DNA of 64,000 bases from Cunninghamia lanceolata (taxonomy: Eukaryota > Streptophyta > Pinopsida > Cupressales > Cupressaceae), in NCBI GenBank assembly GCA_027924645.1, contig BSBN01000781.1, positions 1,302,001 to 1,366,000 on the forward strand. The letters are read 5' to 3'. Positions 35,561 through 46,594 of the stretch are shown here, in pieces. The translations under genes and the position numbers were made by a program. Numbering within the stretch: the first letter of the stretch is position 1; every line of letters starts with the position of its first letter. The notes under the pieces were generated by a model. That model ran no database searches, was not told where the DNA came from, and was given only the letters and a program-made list of their open reading frames with translations.

Positions 35561-37096
35561 AGGCACCCAAAGTAGGTGAAATGGGTAAGGAAGTGCACCT
35601 CATTTATGATGCATACCTCTAGGCACATTTAAGAGTTGAAATGAATGTGAACTAGCACCTTGTATTGTCTTGTTCAAAAGGATTTAATGTTGATTGACTT
35701 ATGATTTCCTCCTAGGCACTTAAGATGTCTAAAACTTGAAGAAATAGCGCCTAGGCTTTTGATATATTGTTGACAAGTTTTATGCTCTTTCATCTTTCAC
35801 ATATTTAATTTCACCAACATTTCATGTTTCTCACATTCAAGGTGCTCAAAATGATCAAACTTGCAAGAACTAGTGCCTTGGTCTTAGTGGAGTTCATTTA
35901 TTTCCATGTGTTCAATTCATGATAATTATTTTCAAAGACTTCCAAACTAATTGGTAACTTGTTTTCTTGATATTAAACTCCATCCACTCCTCCATTCTAG
36001 GCACTAAAAATGACCAAAATTACAAGAACTGGTGCCTATACCTCTTGGCTTATCCTTAGGCATTATAATGATCTTAAGTCTCTTTCAGCCAAGGCATTGA
36101 TGTTTAGAATATGCTCACTCCAAGGTGACTTCAAAATTTAAGATTCTTAGCTTCCTTATCTCGATGTGCATATTGAGGTTGTTTTGAACATGGATTAGTA
36201 CCTAGGCTTCTTCTTAACTTATTCTTTTTCCTTCCTTGTCATCTGATCATTGTAATTATTCGCTAACACCTCCCCAAAGTCTGCCACCTCCAAGACTTAT
36301 AGTTTCAAACTGATTTCCCCTTAGGCACCCACTTGAGGTTGTACATATGACCATATGCACCTTGGCTCATGATGCTTGAGATCTATGGAGAATCACTTTC
36401 AAGGTTTCATTTTTGACTTGTTGAGGTTCAATAGAGATGTCTTAATCCTTTACTCCTTTAACTTGTTTGATGTATGCCTCTTTGATCCTAAGCGCTCAAT
36501 CTCACTTCAACAATCAACCTTCCTCCTAGGCACCCAAAAATGACTAAAACAACAAGGAATAGCGCCTAACTCTTAGATGATTTCTTCCTCCATTTAAGGC
36601 GCACTTTGGTGAAGAATTGAACATGAATTGGCACCTAAGTAAGATGAGGTTTCCTTTCACTCCCCTTAACCTTCAATCATTGTAATTGATATGGAAAACC
36701 CTCAAGTCTTGCAATTGTAAGTTGATTTCTACCAAGGCGCTCATGTGAGGTTATTTTGAGGGCAAAGGGCGCCTGACTCTTTGGTGCTCAATTTGGCATG
36801 TTTGATCAATTTTGAAGTCAAAATGAACTATCTCTCTTAAGGTGCCAATTAGGAGTGATTTTGATAAGAAAATGCGCCTCCACTTCGAAGACCTCCAACC
36901 TCTTTCCAAGGCACTAAAGTGAGATTGCATTGATGAGGAGATGCACCTTAGGCTAGAAATGACCTAAGAGGTTGGATTTAAGCAATTAGAATCATCTTAA
37001 GGTCCTTAACTCCTCAAGGTGGACTTTGTTCATTAATTGAATCTCCTTCCTACTCAAGGTGCATATTTAGGGTGTTGCAGATGATAATTGGTGCCT
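35561..37096. repeat. Twelve 39-40 bp inverted-repeat modules (right group)
   Basis: Modules are at 35561-35600, 35621-35660, 35714-35752, 35840-35878, 35999-36037, 36323-36362, 36528-36567, 36597-36636, 36735-36774, 36840-36879, 36909-36948 and 37057-37096. Arms are AGGCGC, AGGCAC or AGGTGC on the left and GCGCCT, GCACCT or GTGCCT on the right, all one CpG decay step from AGGCGC/GCGCCT. Spacers vary from about 20 to 285 bp. Confidence 0.85.
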
Positions 37097-37311
37097 AGTC
37101 CACACTTGACTATTCTCTTTGTTGATCCTCACTCAAAACATCATATAGATCCCTTCACTTGACCCAAGGAATGTTTTATAGCACCATTTCAAGCTCATTA
37201 ACCGGTTGACTCTGAGATAACACCAACAAGACACCCTAAAATGACTAATCCTATGAAGAAAATTGGGGGGTCCCCATCTGTAATGGGGTGATGTATGATT
37301 TGGTCACAACA

Positions 37312-38060
37312 CTACCAAAGACTCTAAAATACTTCATAGTAGGAGTGATACCAAACCAAAGTTCATAAGGGGTCTTACTGGTATTGCCTCAGATTTGTAC
37401 TCTATTAAGAGTATAAACAACAATGCTTACAACTCCTCTACAATAGATCTAAGGAACATTTGCTTCCATCATAATGGTCCTAGATGCTTCCTGGATGGTC
37501 CAGTTCTTTCTCTCCATAATTCCATTATGCTATGGAGTCCTTGGAGCAGATAACTGTCTCTTTATCCCATGTTTCTTACAGAATGTTATGAACTCACCAG
37601 ATGTGAATTCTCCACCTCTGTCAGACTTGAGGCATTTTATGTTTATGCCAATTTCATTTTCTACCATAGCCTTGAATATTTTGAACTTCTTAAGAGCTTT
37701 AGATTTCTCTTTTAAGAAAGTTATCCACATCGTCTGGGAGTGGTCATCAATTAGCAACATGAAATACCAATCTCCCTGCAGACTCCTGATTCTTGCCAGA
37801 CCACAGAGATTAGTGTGCACCAAGTCTAATAATCCGGTCGAAGATTGTTCCTTACTTTTGAATGTGACTCTGCTCTGCTTACCCAACTGACATTCTTTGC
37901 ACAAACTGTTAGTAGGTTTCATCAGTCTTGGAAGATCTCTTACAACCTGAGTGTTTCTTATCTTGATGATATTATCAAAATTCACATGACACATTCTCCT
38001 ATGCCACAACCAACTTTGATCAATTTCAACAAATAAGCAACTTTTGCCCATACCAACCAA
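37312..38060 (-). pseudogene. Copia-2 integrase, truncated by Gypsy-1
   Basis: Minus strand: WLWHRRMCHVNFDNI and CKECQLGKQ (zinc region, about 38010-37880), DLVHTNLCGLAR (first catalytic region), SDRGGEFTSGEF (about 37625). A stop after SAPRTP at 37530 is followed in frame by NGIMERKN (glutamate). The reading ends at YFRVFG at 37312. It aligns with 31060-31800 of Copia-1. Confidence 0.92.
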
Positions 38061-38500
38061 TTGGAAGATTTACCTTTTGTCTGTGTATCATACACAATCT
38101 TAGTTCCAGAGCTTTCAAAGATCTTGCATTTTCTATTTTTGAAACGAAGATCATAGCCTTTGTCCACCAACTGTCCAACACTGAGAAGATTATGCTTCAG
38201 ACCTTCAACATATAGAACATCACTGGTTTTGTTCTTTCCATCAAAAGAGATGGTTCCTCTGCCTCTAATTCTGCTAGATCTCCAAACTTTACAACTCCAC
38301 CTTCATATCTTTCCAAGCTTATTAACTTACTCTTTTTGCCAGTGATATGGTGAGAGCATCCACTATCAATAACCCATTCATCCTTTTCTTCAACCTGAGT
38401 AGCCAAAGCACTTTCTATCATCTTATGATTGGCAGCTTCAGTAGGCATTGGATCTTCTTCTTTGATGGCAATAAACACCCAGTCACTTCCAGGTTTGTTT
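38061..38500 (-). pseudogene. Copia-2 protease
   Basis: The active-site region WVIDSGCSHHI is near 38380-38345, followed by YEGGVVKFGD, HNLLSVGQLVDKGYDL-like text and the pre-integrase region. A short deletion near 38270 relative to Copia-1 shifts the frame. Confidence 0.85.
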
Positions 38501-38589
38501 CCTATCTTAGATTCATCATCTGTTACTCCTTCATCATGATCTTCTTGAACATAGTAACACTTCTTCTGAAACCTTTATCTATTAGGGTT

Positions 38590-39468
38590 TAGCCTTGAAA
38601 ACCTTTCTAGACATCTTGAGGCAAAATGACCAATCTTATTGTAGGCAAAGCATTTGAAAGGTAATTTTCCTTCATACTTATCAGATCCTCTTGGTAGTCT
38701 TTTTGCAATAAGGGCTTCAAGTTGTTTAGCTTCTAACTCATCTTCTTCCAGATCTTTCCTTGCTTTATTATACCAAGTTGATTTCCTTAAGGAACTTTCA
38801 CCTGGATCATATCTCTATTTGCCTTTTGCAGAGGCACTAGCTTTGAATGCAAATTCAGTCTTGGGAAGTGCATCACCAAACTCAGCCAACTCAAATGCAA
38901 ATATCTTACCAACCAATTGATCCCTTGTGATAGTTGTTAAAGATCTGATTTCCTTAATAGAAAAAACTTTGTGTTTATATGTAGGAGATAAAGATCTAAG
39001 AACTTTAGCAATAATTTCATCTTCATCTAGTACTCCACTAGCACATCTGATGCCACATACAAGCTCATTTACTTTTGTCATATATAAAGTGATATTCTTA
39101 TCTTCACTCTTCTTTAAGTTTTCAAACTTTCCTTTCAGACTTTGCAGCTTGGCACACTTAACATATTTGTCTCCTTCATATAGATTTTCAAGCTTTGTCC
39201 AAATTTCATAAGCAGTCTTCAATCCCATAACATTTGTCAACTCTGAATCAGACAAGGCACTCAGTAGGGCTTCTTTAGCTTGAAGATTATTTTCTACATC
39301 TTTGACTTCATCTAGAGTTGTTAGGCCATTCCTTCGGGGAACATATTTAGTTGAAGTTATGTTCCAATACTAATATCCCATGCATTGTAAGTGACATTCA
39401 ATGTGGCTTTTCCAGGCAGTGAAGTTTGATCCATCAAACCTTGGACTATCCTTCTTGTAGGTCGACAT
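38590..39468 (-). pseudogene. Copia-2 Gag
   Basis: Starts at a minus-strand ATG at 39468 (STYKKDSPRFDGSNFTAWKSH). It runs through EIWTKLENLYEGDKYVKCAKL and AKVLRSLSPTYKHKV to a knuckle near 38665-38620 that reads CFAYNKIGHFASRC; the second Cys is Tyr. Stops are near 39370 and 38815. Full length compared with Copia-1. Confidence 0.9.
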
Positions 39469-39510
39469 CCTGGATCTCCTCAAGCTGTTAAGCTTCTTCT
39501 AGAGGAACTT

Positions 39511-39523
39511 GGCTCTGATACCA
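39511..39523 (-). other. Copia-2 primer-binding site
   Basis: Minus strand TGGTATCAGAGCC, a perfect initiator-tRNA-type copia site, two bases from the LTR end. Confidence 0.93.
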
Positions 39524-39525
39524 AT

Positions 39526-40923
39526 TGTTGGATTTAGGACAGACAATTGAGAGGGGGGGTGAATGAATTGTTACCAAAATCCTACTCTTTATTTACTTTA
39601 AGCTTTCTTATATTTCAACATCATATCAAAGATTCAATCATGGAAGCATGATGCAATAATTCAAGAGTAGAAACAAATTCAACACATATAACACCAAGAT
39701 TTTGACGTGGAAAACCTAGTTAAGGGAAAAACCGTCAGGTGACTAACCCAAGAATGTATTCTCTGTTAAAAGAATAAAGATGAATAAAATGGCACTTGCC
39801 AGTTAGGGCTCACTGCCCGAGCACACTGCTCACAAGAGGCCCACTGCCTACAGGAGACACACTGCCTACAAAAGAATATAAGTATTACATACTTGAACTG
39901 GAGATTAGCATCTTTACTATGCTTGAGTCAGTTCTATTTTTTCTCAATACCTCTGCTTTGCTTATCGATCCTCTTCACTACCACTTAGTCATCATGACTT
40001 GGACACATTTGAATGACTTCGCAACACTTATTTATACATGACATCAACTTTGGAATGATCATCAAATTCAGCACAACATACACTTATTTTATTACAGAGC
40101 AATTACAAAAATACACTTTGACTTATTACAAAAACCTCATGCGCATTACTACATTGTTGGCCACACATAGCGGGGACTCCAATCTTCTTCGAGGAACATG
40201 CCATGCTTTGCAAAACATCTTCAAGATCATCTGGAACATGCGTAAATCAGTCAGTCGGCCAAGACTAGGAAGAACACCATCACCCAAAGGTAAGTCTTCA
40301 ATTATGAGCTCAATATTCAATGCGGACCATCAACACGAACTGGACACAATCTAGAGACCCCCACAAGCTTGCTTGAATCACCAAGAACATCCACACCACT
40401 TTTGCTTACTGTAATCATTCGCATCTTCATCCGAAACCTCAAGAACACAGTCGCCCATCACTTTCACATTAGAAGGATTATTTGTGGACCTCCAAACCAT
40501 CAACCAATTGATTTGTCAATTCACATTAGCCTCCCAAACATGCCACCAGATCCAGAAAACATGATATTGTATTTCCAGATCTCACCGAACCTATTTGTGT
40601 CACTCTGTCACCTCTGAATAATTGCTAGAGCTGGTTTTACTCTCATGGCCATAACTCCTCCATATTTTCATGCAGACCTCTCAAATCTTGACTGGATCAT
40701 ATTTAGAGACATATCTACAAACCCTTTGATGCACATTTTATAATCTTCATCTAGCTGGGATCTTCACTTCGTAGAGCTTTATTGTCTTCACTGATCTTCT
40801 CTATTTCTGATAGGACTAATTTTCTCAATAACCTCAACATACAACTCATCCAATCCTTGACATCAATGCAACAAGAATATGTTGACATCAATGAGAACAC
40901 CAGTTAGGCCCATACTTACAACA
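39526..40923 (-). repeat. Copia-2 5' LTR
   Basis: Minus strand starts TGTTGTAAGTATGGGCC at 40923 and ends AAATCCAACA at 39526 (1398 bp). A TATA-like TATAAAT is at 40030-40036 on the minus strand. Short CACTGCC-containing units repeat near 39810-39870, as in Copia-1 and Nonaut-3. Confidence 0.9.
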
Positions 40924-42205
40924 CAAACATAGCTCAAATGTATTCCATAAACAATGAAGGTTACAATATAACACAGAGCCAATGCTCTTGCAGGAGTCTT
41001 CAACACTCGTATCTGGAGATGATCCGGCAGAATAAAAGTACCTGTCAAAACTTGTAGTACTTCTCCTCTCCAAAGCACCTGTTTATATAACAAATACAAG
41101 GCAAAAATGGCTCCACATTGGGATGGGCATCCAACATGGCCTCATGGCCCAAAACCCATGCCTATGGACACTTGTCCAACACTATAGGATATCCCTAACA
41201 CTTGTCAAGTCACCCCATCCCAAGGAGGAAATGGGCTATGAGAGATGCTCTGATGACTCTTACAACTGTCATAGAATCTGTGATAATTGTCATAACTTAC
41301 AATTGTAAGAGAATCTGTCATACACAGGCTATAAATAGCATATTATCTTATAACATGTGATAGTCCACCTTGGGGTGCCCAAAGATGCTCTTCGACACAT
41401 GTCTTTACCTGTCATAGAATCTCCTATTTCTGACTCTTACATGTCATATCTTTGTCATAGGAATATTTCATGACCGTTTCGGTCAACATTCCCTTACACA
41501 ACATCTAAGATGATGACACATGGTAAAATATTCCTACCACTAAGTGGGATGCCTATCTCCTCATGTGAGGACAAAATTACATGTGGTCACCCATGTAGGA
41601 TGACACATCACCATGCCAACTCCCACAATATGACAACATAGGATTTGCATCCACTTAATACAATAGGCAATAAATATATAAATACAATGTAAAAATACAA
41701 GGAATTACCAAGGTTGAGACACCTTAATTCCCAACACTTATTTTGCATCCTGAGAAACGAGTGTGAAGGAGACATGTAGAAGCTTGGCGAGTCCATAATA
41801 ATTATTAAGATGTTTATCTCAGCCACAAATGTAGAGAGGGCAACTAAGCAATTTATTTTGCATCCTAAGAAAGGAGTGACTTGGGATGTGAAATCACTAT
41901 TATTTAGCTTAGGGAAACCCTTCAATAATTTTTTAAATTCAAGGGCTTTCCCCTTATGTTTTTTTAAAAAGTGTACCTTTATGATTTTTGTTAGTGATAG
42001 AGCTTCTTAGTATTTAAAATGGGAGGAAAAAAGGAGTGAGTGTGCAAAAATTATGACAAGATGAAGAAAAAATGCAAATAAAGTTGAAAAGTGTGATTTT
42101 GGTCTAAGTGGAAAAAAGAGAAAAAATGATAATAGTCACTAGCTTTCCATAGTCCATAAATTTCTTAGAAAAGTGCTTTTGGAGTTAATTGTGCCTATTT
42201 CTTAT
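40924..42205. other. No gene recognised; degenerate repeat sequence
   Basis: This flank of Copia-2 has no convincing reading frame. A direct repeat with the core TTATTTTGCATCCT is at about 41737-41763 and 41852-41878, 115 bp apart. The string CCTTAATTCCCAACA near 41720-41735 resembles an LTR terminus on the minus strand, but no partner is seen. Confidence 0.4.
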
Positions 42206-42458
42206 TGAAGTGGTGAGCATATACACATTTGAACAACAATACTTAAAACATAAATGATATATATATTGTATTGCATTGAGATGATTTTACGTTACATCAC
42301 AATGGCTTTTTAAAGCCTTACAATTTCCTGTGAACCAACTAACAACTAACTTCTAATCTTCCAACAAGAATATAACTTCCCAACAAGCTAACATTCATTT
42401 ATATTAAACTAACCTATAAATAAATATACTAAGTGTAAACCTTGTATTTATTCTAACA
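42206..42458 (-). repeat. Nonaut-1 left LTR (3')
   Basis: Shares with 46595-46979 the sequence from TGAA(G)TGGTGAGCATATAC to TTATTCTAACA, with few differences outside the AT tract. The AT stretch is short here. Confidence 0.8.
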
Positions 42459-42464
42459 CCCCCC
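42459..42464 (-). other. Nonaut-1 polypurine tract
   Basis: On the minus strand CCTTAAGGGGGG directly precedes the TGTTAG end of the left repeat, the right position for plus-strand priming. This sets the element's direction. Confidence 0.7.
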
Positions 42465-42887
42465 TTAAGGTTTACATGTAATAAGACCAACATCCCCCCT
42501 TATTACATTAACTTGAACAAAGGACAGAACACTGCAAGAATTGATCACAACAACCCTTCTGGAGACTTTAATGAAACACCTTCACCAATCCTCCTCACTC
42601 ACCCAAAAAACACTAGACTGACACCATTAGCAGATCTCCTAACTATAGAACTTGCAACCTTTATACAACATGAGAGAACATAAAGTGTCCCCAACCTCCT
42701 TGCACAATGAGACAACAACTTTCCTCTGAAAGTCCACATCTCCTTTGAGTGTGTCAAAATGCCTCCTCTAATGTTGTATATGAGAGAACAACTCTCCTCC
42801 AAGAGTCCATATCTCATCAGAGTGTGTCAATATCCCTCCTCCAGTGCCGTGGAAACAATCCCTCCTCTGCTGTACAAAACAACCGAA

Positions 42888-43052
42888 CCATTGTGGATAC
42901 ATATATCCCATCTATTTCAGAGATTACACTATCCACAAACCTCACTATGAATACACTAATCCCACCTATTTTAGAGGTTACACTATCCACAAACTAAGTA
43001 AATGAAGATACACTAACTCCACCTATTTCATAAGTTACACTATCTACAAATA
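42888..43052. repeat. Three tandem units of about 55 bp
   Basis: Units with the core TTACACTATC(C/T)ACAAA preceded by CACCTATTT or CATCTATTT occur at about 42908-42940, 42962-42996 and 43019-43052. A separate duplication of about 80 bp, with the core GAGTGTGTCAA, lies at 42730-42830. Both are within the Nonaut-1 interior. Confidence 0.7.
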
Positions 43053-44059
43053 CTACCACAAACTACCAAGCCCCCTTGCTCTATGAAGGGCCACAAATCA
43101 AGAATGGATGCTCCTCATGCAATGAATCACCCCTAAGTGAGAAGCTAGCTTGAGATGATGAAGATTATCCTACCTCCATTATCTCTTGCCTCTAATAACC
43201 TATTACATTTTATCCATTTAAGATTTCATGTGATTCTTTTGAGGCCCCGTTAGGTGTAACAAAGACATCCCCGAAAGCCCAAGCATAAGGTGACATGATA
43301 AAAATTTCATCTAAAATATCTTCAACTAAAAATTGGTCTTACAAATCATCTATATCAAAACTCATACAAAATGACCATAAATATCAATATTTCATCTCTC
43401 CAACAATGTTGAACACTCTCACCAAAGATAATCTCAATATATCTTGAATAAAACAACTTATCACTCCAAAAGCAAAACAAAACTCTTTATATCTCCCTAT
43501 TTCTCCAAAATATCTCAATATTACTATAAAACCATATTTTATAGTGCATAAAAGATGAACTAAAAAGTTTTGAACTTTATATCTCTTAGTTCAAAGTAAA
43601 TTCTTTTACCAATTCAACTAATAATCACTTTGAACAATCCTCTTAACAAACTATGTATGCTTCTGTTGTATACTCTTGGAATGCTTGCACAATTGAAATG
43701 AATGCCTTTTTCAATCTCCATATACTCTTGTTCCACACTTTTAGCAGTAATAAATTAAATCCAATATAAATACCTTTGTAGAAAGCACCAACCACTATCA
43801 ATGCAACAACCAAATAATAACAATAACAGTTGCATGTCATTGTAGAATACAGTTTAAAATAGATCTTCATTAAACAAAAGTTAGATTATACACCATAAAA
43901 TGAAATCTTTAAGCGCCAAACAGACAGTTATTCATGTGTGTCAACAAATTAGCTATAAGGCAGATCATCATGCTTTGTTTAGATAATGCTAGTTGTAGGA
44001 TAAAGGGAAACCTCATGGCCAATCCATAATTCAAAGTGATTGCAATGTCTTCTATTTCC
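43053..44059. other. Nonaut-1 interior, nothing recognised
   Basis: AT-rich sequence with only short open frames. No domain or clear repeat was found. Confidence 0.4.
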
Positions 44060-45790
44060 AGCGCAGAAAAAAAAGACTCCTCTTACATGATCATAATTCA
44101 GAAATTTAGGTGTCATAATTTCTTTGAGTTCTGTGAAATGAGGGGGCAATTTCTTAGAGTCGAGCCTGCGTCTTATGCTAGTCTTAAGAAGAACAGTCAA
44201 GTCTAGAACATCTTTCAGGAAGGAGGGCTTGGGAGTTATGTTCGGGTGATGCATGGTCATGATGAGTCTGTTTCGATGCAATTTGTGAATTCTTGGAGAA
44301 ATATGGTGGTCAAGGTTAATGGGATTGAATTCACCATAACTGAGGAACTCATTGTAGAAGCTACTGGGCTTTCTCTCAAAGGCTACAAGGTGCAGAGGCT
44401 AGGGCATGCAGATTATAAAGATTTTATGGAAAGTTTTCTCAAGGATAATGAGAGCCTGACTTGACACCAAAATGGTTTTCAATGGACTAAGCTCTCGACG
44501 CCATGGGGAATCACATCTTACCACCTAATGAAGTATATTACACTTGAAGGGTAGTTTGAAACTGTTCATGGTTATCACTTCCCGTTGCTTGACCACCCGC
44601 GACATGGTAATTCCATAAACTTCCCTTTCTTTATTTTGTCTTCCCTGCAAAGAAGTATATTGAAAGGAGTTCAACCTCCTCTGCATCAGGGGTTGATGTT
44701 GGTGCTATACGAATTCAATGTAATGCTTAATCCCCCTATTCCTAGGAATAAATGTGGTAAAAGTAAGTCTAGGTTGATTCAGAAAACTAAGAAAGTAAAC
44801 CCTAGCTGTGAGAGCAAAGAGAATAGCCAAACCCAGGAAAAGAAGAAGAAAAAGCCTCACTCCTACAAGGGTAAGGATATTTCTGTCCCTGTTACCCCCT
44901 AAAAATTGTTGGGAAAACCCCCAAAGAAAAAGATTCCCATGAAGACATCCTGATGTCCTTAAGGCATAATTGTGGAAAACCCCCTTCCAGTTTTGTGAAA
45001 AAAACTAAAACCCTCAATATAAAATTTGCAGCTGCCAACGTAAACCTCTCTGCAAAATTTGTTGATAATGTTGGCCCCAAAAGAAGGTCTACTAGACTTG
45101 CCAAAGTGCAAGACAAGAGCGGTAAGAACAACCTAAAGGAAACCTCTATAGAAGAAATTCATTCTAATTTGGATGAAGATCTGGATGAAGATACAAACAG
45201 AGATGATGAATACAGATTTGAGGAGGAGGATCAAGATGACTGAAGTGAGGGGTTAGATGATGAGGGGAAGACCAACAAATAGTGAGAAAAATAGGGGAAT
45301 ATAGACAACCTTGAGGCAGATAAACAAGAACAATTTGCTGGGCATGAAAACCCCATTACCAATGAAGTGGATGATGATTATGGTGAGGACTTCAATATTG
45401 ATATTGGAAATTTTGTAGCAGATACCAATAGCCCTGGCATAAACAAAAACATTTCATAGCATTGAGAAGCTACATACACTGACTGAAAGATTGGATAAGC
45501 TGGAGGGTTGTTTTAATAAGAGAGTCAATTGTACTACTTGCCATGAGAGTTGGACAAACATGTACGACATGTGTAGTGTGCTTCAATATAGGATAAACAA
45601 ATTAGAGAAGGGCATGAAGGACCTTGTCAAGGTAACCAATAACATTATGAACTCTACTATGGCGGAAGTCAACAAAATCAAGACTCAACTTGAAAAAAGA
45701 AAATACATACAAGAGATGAACTATGAGAAAGAAAATAGGTATAAGACTGATAGAGACAATACTTCCTAGGAGGAAGTACTTCAGAAAATG
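44060..45790 (+). pseudogene. Unknown conserved-looking reading frame, antisense in Nonaut-1
   Basis: I do not recognise the family. Frame 2 is largely kept from about 44060 to 44902 and again at 45491-45769, with a shift between them (44953-45243). The first part looks globular: a helical segment with VNGIEFTITEELIVEATGLS at about 44309-44368, then HYHFP-like and SSLQRSILKGVQPPLHQG text. A basic Lys-rich tract (44745-44880), an acidic Asp/Glu-rich tract (45150-45240) and a coiled-coil-like C-terminus with a Cys pair (TTCHESW, near 45535) follow. Stops at 44462 and 44549 break it. The order globular, charged, coiled coil resembles the other unknown frames at 24.5 kb and 52-55 kb. Confidence 0.5.
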
Positions 45791-45896
45791 AAGAATGATT
45801 GGGGTAATCAAAAGATATACTTTATCTTATGGTTTATTCTTACTTTCTAATGCTATTCTGTTGCTGTTTTTTGTCTGCTCTATACTGTTAAACTAT

Positions 45897-46115
45897 ATCC
45901 TTGCCAATAAGGTTATTATCAAGATCTATAAGATGTATACTGCTGATAACTGTACTTTTCATTTTGGGTTTTTGATATGCATCCCTGGCCCTATAAGGGT
46001 TATTATCAGGGATGGTGTTACATACTTTTATAGGTGGGTTTTTGGGACTTTGCTTATGAAACATTAAGACTTTTTCTATTGGCTCCCTGGCCCAATGAGG
46101 GTTATTTTCAGGGAG
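45897..46115 (+). repeat. Three related hairpins downstream of the unknown frame
   Basis: Stems: ATCCTTG with CAAGAT (45897-45925, one bulge), CATCCCTG with CAGGGATG (45980-46014) and CTCCCTG with CAGGGAG (46083-46115). The loops share GGTTATTAT or GGTTATTTT. The outer pair changes from A-T to C-G between copies two and three, a compensated change. An AATAAA-like AATAAAAAAC follows at 46188. Confidence 0.75.
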
Positions 46116-46579
46116 GGATGGCTATGTTTTGATCTATTTTCTGTTTTACTCTTTGTATGGGCCTAGGACCCTTTCCCAGATAAACTTAATAAAAAACAAT
46201 TAGCAAATAATACTTATGCTCTTCTTTCAATCTTTCAATGCTACAATATTGCACAGAAAGAAACCATGGCGGCATCTAAAGAGGTTACAATGTTGCAGAT
46301 AGGCTTGGTTTTGAGGAGAAAAGACAACAATAAGAGAGGAACGTCTGTAAGAGCCCTAAAAATAACAATGATAATGTTACTTTTTAATCTTCTCTTGCCC
46401 TCCGATTGAACACATCTTCTCTATAGGTCTGAAATACCTTTATATAATATGCATTCCACACTTCTCAAATGCTACTAGGAAGATTAAGATTTCAATGCTA
46501 ATGCCTGGAGAAATATCTTCATTCTTATGACACAGAATTAGACATTTTTTCTTCTCCAAACACACATGCACACAAAAAT

Positions 46580-46591
46580 CCTCAAATACCA
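46580..46591 (-). other. Nonaut-1 putative primer-binding site
   Basis: Minus strand TGGTATTTGAGG begins three bases from the LTR end and keeps TGGTAT of the usual copia site but differs in most of the rest. Confidence 0.4.
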
Positions 46592-46594
46592 TAT

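Larger units (their letters stand above)
1..37311 (-). mobile_element. Gypsy-1: Ty3/gypsy LTR retrotransposon, host of two nested insertions, left end off window
   Basis: Read on the minus strand it has a 5' LTR (37311 to 23575), a primer-binding site (23570-23552), gag (about 23545-21600), protease (21470-20500), an RNase H-like domain split by Gypsy-2, reverse transcriptase (4921-4121), RNase H (4120-3552) and integrase (3540-2394). The LTR begins TGTTGTGACC and ends ATCAACA, the TG...CA form of retroviral LTRs. It carries Gypsy-2 in its internal part and Copia-1 in its LTR. It interrupts the Copia-2 integrase at 37311/37312, so Copia-2 is older. Only one LTR is in view, so its target duplication cannot be checked. 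Confidence 0.85.
23575..37311 (-). repeat. Gypsy-1 5' LTR, very long, interrupted by Copia-1
   Basis: On the minus strand the LTR starts TGTTGTGACC at 37311 and ends ATCATCAACA at 23575. Taking out Copia-1 (28389-35439) leaves about 6.7 kb. From its start it holds an array of 40-bp inverted-repeat modules (37096-28144), a TATA-like site (28039), a long unknown reading frame (27698-24486), a second TATA-like site (24390) and a short end. That both sides of Copia-1 carry the same modules supports one continuous LTR. An undetected further insertion between 23575 and 28388 cannot be excluded without the partner LTR. Confidence 0.7.
37312..40923 (-). mobile_element. Copia-2: Ty1/copia element cut by Gypsy-1
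   Basis: On the minus strand: LTR (40923-39526), primer site (39523-39511), gag (39468-38590), protease and integrase (38500-37312). It is cut within the integrase C-terminal region at 37312, where the Gypsy-1 LTR begins. The rest (reverse transcriptase, RNase H, second LTR) should lie left of Gypsy-1, outside the window. Its LTR and proteins are close relatives of Copia-1. Confidence 0.9.

Noticed and set aside
35561..37096. Short spaced repeats resembling a CRISPR array
   Set aside because: The genome is eukaryotic, the spacers differ widely in length, the units are diverged inverted repeats, and no cas gene is present.
41720..41735. CCTTAATTCCCAACA as a minus-strand LTR end
   Set aside because: No partner LTR, purine tract or primer site was found nearby, so it is left unannotated.
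43979..44281. 100-codon minus-strand frame
   Set aside because: It is antisense to the start of the unknown plus-strand frame, has no domain and ends before any similar text.
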